In this document: one piece after another, positions 20,101-29,100 of the stretch | How positions within the stretch are numbered: position 1 is the first letter of the stretch | Layout of the letters: the number at the start of each line of letters is the position of its first letter | Assembly (NCBI RefSeq): GCF_039655865.1 | Contig: NZ_JBBYXL010000005.1 | Span: 124,001-188,000 of the forward strand | Origin: Prosthecobacter sp. SYSU 5D2 | GTDB lineage: Bacteria > Verrucomicrobiota > Verrucomicrobiia > Verrucomicrobiales > Verrucomicrobiaceae | Direction of reading: 5' to 3' | Length of the DNA stretch: 64,000 bases | The notes under the pieces: generated by a model | What the model was told of the DNA's origin: nothing | Database searches by the model: none | Seen by the model: only the letters and a program-made list of their open reading frames with translations | Program-made: the position numbers and the translations under genes

Positions 20101-23100
20101 CACACCGTTCCGCTGATATTGGCGGCACGGCTGTAACGCACATTGCCTCTGACCGAATCATGATAGGACACCGCAGGGAAAGCCGCCACAGCCGTCAGCG
20201 ATGAATACTGCCCGCGGTCATTCACCTTGCGGGCGAAAGAGAGATCCGCACTTCCGCCCAGGTCCACACGCCCTGCGAAATGCTGGGTCGCGCCGCTCAA
20301 ACGGCTGAACAGACCGCCTACGACCAGCATGCCGTCCGGCTGCTCCACCACATCCTTCACTTCATAGTCCGGATTTGGCACGAAGGTCACATCCAGCTCA
20401 CCGTCCGCGTTCAAACGTGCCAGAGAGTTGATGGGGGTCTGGCCGACCTGCGTGAACACGCCATACAGCGCGATCTTTCCATTCACTTCCAGGCGCCTCA
20501 TCCCGCGCACCTCAGCATTCACTTCAATGGCGTAGTCTTTGTCCACAACACCGGCCAGGTCCAGACGTGCCAGCCGGTTACGGGTCACCGTGGCGGTGCT
20601 GCCCGTACCGGTGAGGGTGGCAAAAGCCCCGCCCACATAGATGCTGTCTTCCGTCACCACGATCGCCCGGACGGTTCCGTTGGCATTCGGATTGAACGTA
20701 TCCAGGGCACCCGTCGCAGAGATCCGGGCGAGACGGTTGCGCTCAGAACCGCGCACCGATGTGAAAGACCCGCCCATAAGGATGTCCCCGTCAGATTCCA
20801 GGGCGATGGCAAAAACCTCACCGTTCGCACTTGGGTTGGTCAAGGTCGTATCCGCAGTGCCGTCATTGTTCAGCCTGGCCAGCCGACCGCGTCCTGATCC
20901 ACCGATGTTCGTAAAGGCACCGCCGACCAGGATCTTCCCTGCATGCTCCATGCCGGCGGGCACCACCACCAGGGTATTGACGACACCGTTCGCATTTGGG
21001 TTGTAGGAAGTCAGGGTACCGTCGCTGGTCAGACGGGCGATGTTGTTTCTCACAGTGTTGTTGACCCTCTCAAAGTTGCCGCCGATGACGATAGTGTTAT
21101 CGCTCAAGACCACAATGTCACGCACCTCCCCGTCCACAGACGGGCTGAAGGACGGGTCCACCGTGCCGTTGGGCAGAAGCCGCGCCAGGCGGGTCCGGGT
21201 CACCCCGTCAAACTCGACGAAGGTACCCCCGATGATGATCTTGCCATCCGCCGGCTGCAGGGCCACGGCACTCACGGGATCCGCATCCGCAATCACCGGC
21301 ACCCCCCAGACCACACCGCTGATGTCATTGGCACGGACATAGCAGAGCGTGCCATTGGTCGCATCATAGTAAGTCACCGCAGGATTGTTGTTGATGATGG
21401 CCAGTGACGGATACTGGCCCACATTGCCACGGTCTGCCAGGGTCACCGGCGGCAGCCAGGTGACACCGCGCGGATCGTTGGCCCGGACAAACTTCAAGTT
21501 TTGATCCACCGGATCATAATAGGCGATCGCAGGATTCCCGTTCACCAGGATCATGGAAGAATGCGTCCCGTCATTGCCTCCCGGACCGCCCACCTCTTTG
21601 CGCACCACCCAGTCCGTAGTGCGCGCATTGACATTGCCGATGACGATGTCCTTGTTGATGGATCCGCCTTCAAACGTCAGTTCGATTGCGGAAGTCGCCG
21701 AGGTGTTGGTATAGCTGGTGCCCAGTGTCACCCGCCCGTCGCCCAGGCCCAGGGCATCCGGCACATCTGCCACGACCAGACGGCCATCGGCAATGTCAAT
21801 GCCGCCGGTATGCTGGTTCTGCCCGCTCAGGCGCAGGCTGCCCATGCCAAATTTGATCAGCTTGCCCACCCCGTAAAGAACACCTGAAAGCTCCCCTTCA
21901 ATGTCGGCCGGACCATTGTCCACCCGGATCGCCTGGCTGAAGCTGCCCAGGTCAATGGAATTGACCATCGTCACCTTGTGGGTCGCGTCCACCGCGCCCA
22001 GCACAAGGCTGGAGCCGTCCGTCACAAAGCCGTCATTGCCAAAACGGATCCGCCGTGCCACCCCCTCAGCTCCAAAATCCACCAGCCGGTCTGCCCCATA
22101 GGCCGCAAAACCGCCGCTGCCCTTGAATTCGATCTGGCTCTCGCCCGTGCCCAGGAAACGGGTGAAGTCTTCAAAACCCAGTCCGACCACCCCGCCCTTC
22201 ACCACCATGTGGCTGGAGTCCTCTTCCTCAGCATCCGCCTTGATGCCACCAGGAACGGCCATGGCAGAATCCAGACGCAGGACCCCCCCGTGGACAAACG
22301 TCTTACCCGAATACAAATTGCTGCCCGAGAGAATCGTCGTTCCCGTACCGGTCTGCACAAAGCTGGTGGTAGAGTAGAACGTATAGAGCTGCCCGGTCCC
22401 GCTGCTCTCAGCGGCCTTGGAAAGCATGATCTGGTTTTGGAACTTGCCGGTCACAAACGTGCCCTCAGGCAGTCCAAAACCCGTCACCTCCATGCCTTCA
22501 TGGATGAGGTCGGTCAGGGTAAACGCTGCTTCTGGCATGACGATCAGCGCCTGCCCGGCCACCACGGTTCCGACAGCCGTGGGCGGCGTTCCGTTGGCCG
22601 AATAGAAGGACTGCAGCACATTGTCCACAATGTTGGCCCCGATGGTGAAGGGGGCCACCGGATTGTAATTATGCACCACAAAGTCCGTCCCCAGACCTGC
22701 GGCAGACTGGCTGGTGATGTTGCCGCCGCCCAGGATGCTCTTGGCTCCCCCCCGCGTGCTGCTGCCCACCAGGATCGCCCCGCTCACAAATGTCAGGGTG
22801 CTGCCTTCAGAGACTTCAATCGTGCTGTCCACCGCACTCGCATAACGCAGGGTGTTGATCTCACGGTTCTCTCCATAACTGGCGTCCCCCGGATTGCTGG
22901 AGCCGATGGTTCCAAAGAATGTGCGCTCCTGCTGGAAGAAATACGATCCGTTCGTGGAGCTCTCCTCGACCGGATTGTTCAAGGTGATGATCAGGTTGCT
23001 CGTGTCCAGAGCCGCAATCACCGTATCCGCAGGGATGCCCAGGCCGGAGACCCGCATGCCCAGCCGCAGTTCGTTGAAAGACACGATCTCCTGCGGGTTG

Positions 23101-26100
23101 ACCACCAGCTGCGGGCTTCCCGCAGTAGCGGTCACGCCTGAAAACAGGCTCACCGCAAAGATGCCGCCCTCAGAGGCGTTCAGGAACCTGCCGGGCTCAT
23201 TCACGCCCCAGTTGTTGGCATTCATCACCAGGTCATTGATCTGGTGCAGTTGCAGAAGGTCTGAAGCCTGGATCCCACCTGTGGTGAGGGAAACCACTGC
23301 AAAGTCATTCACACCAGGACGGAGCGCATTGGACGTATCCTCATACACAGCCCAGGGCAGAATCCTGGCCCGCTGCGTCGTCGCCGTGTTCAGGAAGATG
23401 CCCGCAGTACCGGCATTCGCCTCGGGGGACTCCACAAAAAGCACCGTCCCGCCGGATGCACGCTGGACCGTCGCCGTTTCTTCACCGCCCATCAGGATCA
23501 GGCTGGTGGCGCGGGGCAGTGCCCCGAGGCTGAGATTGTTGGAATTGAAACCTTCGACACTGACAGCCCGTATCGTGGAGCTGCCCTCGTCCAGAAACAT
23601 GGTGCCGCCAAAGTTCTGGGTTGCGTCTGCTTCCGGCAGCCCGCGCATTTCCAGGGTCCCGCCTCCCATGCGGACGCTTGCCAGCCCGTTCACCGCTAGG
23701 CCGGAGGCCGAGGTGGTCTGGGGCAGCGCATTCAGGTCCACCACCTGCACCCGCAGCTTGCCTTCCAGGACCGCAAGTTCATTCAGACTGGCAGATCCGC
23801 GCATCTCCAGGGTGCCTGATCCGGTCTTTTCAAGACGGTCAGCCGCCCCGATGGTTCCCGAAAGGGAAATGCCCCCGCTGAACACCGCCGTCGTCTTCTC
23901 ATGGCCGATGTTGATGCGGGCAAAGTCACTGATCGTCATGCCGCGGTTCGTCGAGGTGTTCTCACCCGTGTATTGCAGCGTGCCGCCGTTAAAATTGAGG
24001 TTGGCATTGGCCACCGAGGACGCCCCCAGGCTCCCCGCCACCCCGCCATCCGTCAGCTTCAGCGCACGGATCACACCGTCCGCCAGGAAGGTGATGCCCG
24101 TGTAGGTGTTCTCCCCGCTCAGCACCAGCGTACCGCCGCCGAGCTTGTCCAGACCCAAAGTCGGGATCAGCTTGAAGGTGCTGTAAATCCCGTTGTTGAA
24201 GTGGTTGGTATTGATGCGGATGTCCGTGCCCGTGTCCGGGATGAAATCCACCACCGCCCCGGCAGGAATCCCAGGCCCCACCACTGGCATGCCCAGATAA
24301 ATGTCTGCCGTGGTCATCACCCCGTCTGCATTGACAATCCCGTTGATCCGGTTCTGCGTGGTTGCACTCTGCTGGGTAGCGAAGATCAGGTAAACATCTG
24401 CACCTTTGGTAAACCGCAGTTGCGTACGCACGTCACCGCCAGTCGTTGCATTGCTCAGCCGGACACCGTCTCCTTCTGGAAGAATAGATTCCACGACGGT
24501 GCCGGCCGGAAGATGATTGGTCCCGGAGACTACGGTGACCGTCGCTCCAATGAGTTCTTGAGGATCGCCCTCGGGAAGGGCGGGTGAGCTGGAGGCAAAA
24601 TCCATCGCACTCAAAATCCGCGCATCGCCGCTCGTCAACCGGCCGGAGCGGATGATTTCAGCACGGTTCGCGAGGTTCACCCCGATGACCAGATCCCCCA
24701 ACTCGTTGTACTGGTGGACAAGGAAGCCTCCAATGTTCCCGGAATTCTCTGTCGTCAGAGTCCCCTGTCCCAGGATGCTGGAATCATTTTGTCCCACCGT
24801 CGGCGACACCAGGATCGCACCGCTCTGCAGGGTGTAGGCCTCGTCACGGCTCAGGTTCACCACCCCCGGCGCATTGCTGGCAAAGCGCAGAGAATAGGCT
24901 TCATTGCCCGTTGGATCAATGGGCGCAAACGTGCCGTCAAGCAGCACCGGTCTCACATCGGTGTTCCGGTCACGAGTCCAGGTATTGGAAGAATAATCCG
25001 AAAACGTCTGCACCCAGCCGTCTGGTGTGTTGCTCCCGTTCATTGCCCAGGTCAGCCCCTGGTTGCCATTGTCATTGCTGCCTCCATTCAGAGCCCCCGG
25101 AGCCACATTGCCTGTATCTGGTGTGTTATCAGGGGATGAAATCCGGGCGCTGAACAAATTGGCCACATTAATATCTAAATTCACATGAGCCACAATCGCA
25201 CTGGCGCTGTTCACCGTATTGGTGGTTTGAATGTTATAGGTAAGCACCTCTGTTATCGGGTCCGTAGTTCGCACACTGGAGATATTCCCCGAAGTATTCA
25301 GTCTTGTGATCTGAATGATGAACCTGCCATTGCCCATGGCCCCAGGGAAGGTGTTCTGATTGGCTGTGAACAGAATCGAGGCTGGCGAAGTGCGCTTAGG
25401 CTGGTAGGTGGACACCGTATGCTGGTTGTCCGGCCCTGGGCTGCCGGCATCTAGAAGATCCAAAGGCGCACCATTCAGCGTGGCAGAAAGCTTGAAGGTC
25501 GTATTTCCCGCAGCCACCACGTAATAGGTCTGGCCCGTCACCAAAGGCGCAGGCAGGGTGCCGGTCGTGGTCAGCCGCACTGGCGTGCCATCCACCAGAT
25601 AATGCACTGCCTGGACGGGATTGAATGGAACTGGCGTCGGGACGGCCAAGACGTCGGATTCCACATCCACAACAAAATTGCGGCTCACTGTCCCTGGAAT
25701 GACATAGGTGGCCGGAGTCACCGCCTCACGGATGATGGCCCAGCCGCCCAAAATACCGCCTGGGGTGTTCAGGTTGTTGACGGTGGCGATGCGGGCCAGG
25801 TCAAAATAGAGGCTGGCGCCGATCTGCCGCGAGACGCTGTTAAGCCGGATGTTGCTGGTTCCGCCGTCATTCAAACGGAATATCCTGCTGGCCCCCGTGG
25901 CCACGGTCGTGCTGCTCACCACCTCTTCATGGCTGCCGCCCTGGAGGATGAGATCACCCCCGCGGCGTCCGCCACCCAGGACCAGGGCTGAGCTGTCCAC
26001 CAGTTTCGAATTGTTGTTTAGCGTGTAGTCCAGAATCAATGTGCCCGCCTGCAGGGTGTAGTTGCGGCGGTTGTTATCCCCCTCATTACCGGTCGTATTT

Positions 26101-29100
26101 GGCTGGGTCGGCATGATGGATTCACCGCGCAGTCTGATGGTCCCCTCGCCGAGCTGTGTGAGCGCCCGGGTGCCGAGAAGGTTGCCGTCCATCACCAGCT
26201 CAGAGCCCGCAGCTATGGTCAGCACACTGTTGGCCTGGACGTTCCAGTTGCCCGCCCAGCGTGCATTTGTGGCCTCTGGAAGCGACAGTGCGCCGCCCTG
26301 GAAGGTAATTGTTTCCGGGGTCATGTAGTCCACATCCCGCAGGTCCAGGCGTCCCCCCACCAGATTGATCCCGTGTGAGGTATTGCCCACCGGCGCAGTC
26401 TGATAATAAATCGGCCCGATTGAGTTGGTTGTCAGATTTACGGGGGTGGGATCCTCCAGGCTGGTGGATACCTTGAACTCGGTGCCAGTGGCCTCGACGA
26501 CATAATAGATCTCAGTGGCGGAAATCCCCCCAGGCAGGACAGTGGTAATGACCGTGTTTGAATTTTTGTTCCTCAGCGGCACCTGATAGCCAAACACCAC
26601 CGCGGTACCATTGGCCAGGTTGCCTGTGAAAGTGTCTGTAGCCGCATTGGCCACCGTGGAGGCTTCCGTCTGGATATTCGGAACCATCCTCACATTCACC
26701 GGCGGGCCGGAGGGCAGGTCAAACAGGCTGATCGGGTCACCACCGCGGGTTTCGGCCACCCTGAAAGTCAGGGATTCAGAGTCTGATTCCACCACAAAAT
26801 ATTCCCGGTCTTCAATAATGCCGCCTGGCAGACGGGTCCCCACAAATCTCGGAAAGGAGACGGCCACTCCGTTCGGAAGGTTTCCCGTCAGCGTGCTCGT
26901 GGTGGTGTTCACCGTAGTGGGGATGGCCGTTGTGCCCAGGGTGTTATTGCTCAGAATGGCCAGGACACCCTCCTGGAGCGTTGTCTGCCCGCTGTAGTCG
27001 GAGGCCGCGCCCAGAGCCCAGACCCCTGGACCCATTTTCATCAGGGAAGTCGGCTCAGACACTGATTTGTCAGAAAGCTGCAGGCGGAACTCATTGTCGC
27101 CGAGGTTGACGCCGCTCAGGGTCAGCGTGCGCGCACCGTCCCCAGAAAAGCCGACCGGACTGCTCACCCTGCGGGTCTCATTCACCGCACCGCGGTTCGT
27201 CGTGATATCTTCACCGATGATCACCCGTGAAGCCTGGGTTGTCCCCAGGGCCACCAGGATGGCGGCCTCCGTCCCGGCGCCCATGGTGAATGAACGGTCC
27301 GTCGTCTGCAGCCCCGTAGGGGTGAAGGACAGCCCTCCACCATCAATCAAGATCTCACTGGCTGCCCCCGTCACCCCGCGGCCCAGCGATGAGGAAGTGC
27401 CGGTACGGGCGATCGAGTTCACATTCACCATGCCCTGCAGGATGCTCACCTTGCCGCTGAAACCGCTGCCCGCATTGGTCAGTGACAGTCTCCCCTCACC
27501 GGTTTTCACCAGCTCCAGCCGGCTGGTTCCCCCGTTGTTCAACACACCGTTGTAAATTTCATTCACTGCCAGATCCACCGTCAGGACCGAAGGACGGTCC
27601 ATGGTTGCCGGAGTCCCGGCAGGGCGGCTGTAGAAGTTGCTGATGATGGAGTTGCCCTCACCTGCAATGCTCAGCAAGGTCTGGTTCGTACCCATCAGCC
27701 GCAATTGTGAAGTGTTCCCCAGGTTGATTTTGAAACCCTGCGTGCCCAGAGCCGAGTTTGTGCCGAGCGTCAGAATGCCGGTGGATGCTGCCGAACCCAC
27801 CAGAATGGTCTCAGTGAAGTTGGGCTGTCCGTTGTAGGTATTGCTACCGTTCAATGTCAGCTGGCCGGCTTGCAGCCGGATCGGGCCGCTAAAGTCATTG
27901 TCGTGCGCGATCGTCATCCGGGCGCCTTCCATCAGCAGCCCGTTGATGAAGTTGTTGCCATTGATGGTAATCATCCCTTCGAATGTTCCTTCAGTCTTGA
28001 TCCCGCCCCGGTAGCTGTTGGTGGAGCTCACCGTTCCCAGAACCAGCTTGTTAAATTCCCCGTTTGGCAGGTTCGGGCTGCCGCGTACCGCCAGTTCCAG
28101 CAGCCCCTGGGCGTCAATGGCGTTGGTGATGTTCACATCCAGCACAACGTTGGCCGTTGTCGCCGTTCCCGCCGCATTCAAGGTATAATAGGGGTTGGGG
28201 TTAACATGCCCCACCTCCAGCCGGCCGCCTGACTCGCCCACAGAGATTCCTCGGTTGCCATCCGTGAAACTGAATTTGAAGTCAGATTCACGGAGATTCA
28301 GGTCCCCCAGCACACCGGGAACCGCCTCGCGGCGGAATTGCAGCGTGCCGCCGTTCAGTTGCAGATGGTTGGACACAAAGGCGTCCGGAGCCGCGCCCAG
28401 GTTGTTATCCGTGCGCAGGCTGAGAATGCCGTTGTTGATGATGGTCGGCCCTGTGTAATCATTGATATGCGTGGTGGAAAGCAGGAGCGTTCCCGGACCC
28501 GACTTGGTCAGTCCCACGCTGCCGCCTAGAAACTCCACCCTGTTGGCACCCGCTCCGGAGCTCACCGCCACCGTGGGGGCATTGGACAGCGTGATGGTCG
28601 TGCCGCCGGACGCCGACCGGTTGATGGCCGTAATCACGGTTCCCGACGGAAGATTGGTGTGCCTAACCTCCATCCCGACCATCAGCATGACATACAGGTT
28701 GGCAGGCACCGTCATGGTGTTGGAGCCGCTCGGCATCGTCACACCTGCCGCCGTCTGGGTATGGATAAAGTCCCGGATGGCCGAGTTCATCGTCAGCACA
28801 CTCGCATTGTTGTTCGTCTTCGGTGTACCGACCGTCACAAACAGTTCTGCCGGTGTATTTTTGGGGGTCCCCACCGTCACATAACCGGATGTGCCGTTCC
28901 CGTTGATGGTGTTGTTGCCGTTGCTGGACAGAAGCCCGCCGGATTCAATGGAAAGAACGGCGTTGGCCGACAGTGTCACCGTGCGGTTGCCCGGAACATC
29001 CGTACCAGCCCGGATGTTAAAAGAGTTCACGGCGACCTTGCCGGTCACCGATGTGGTGGCGGTGCTGACCGCCCCCGCCTTTACATTGCGGGTGTAGGTC

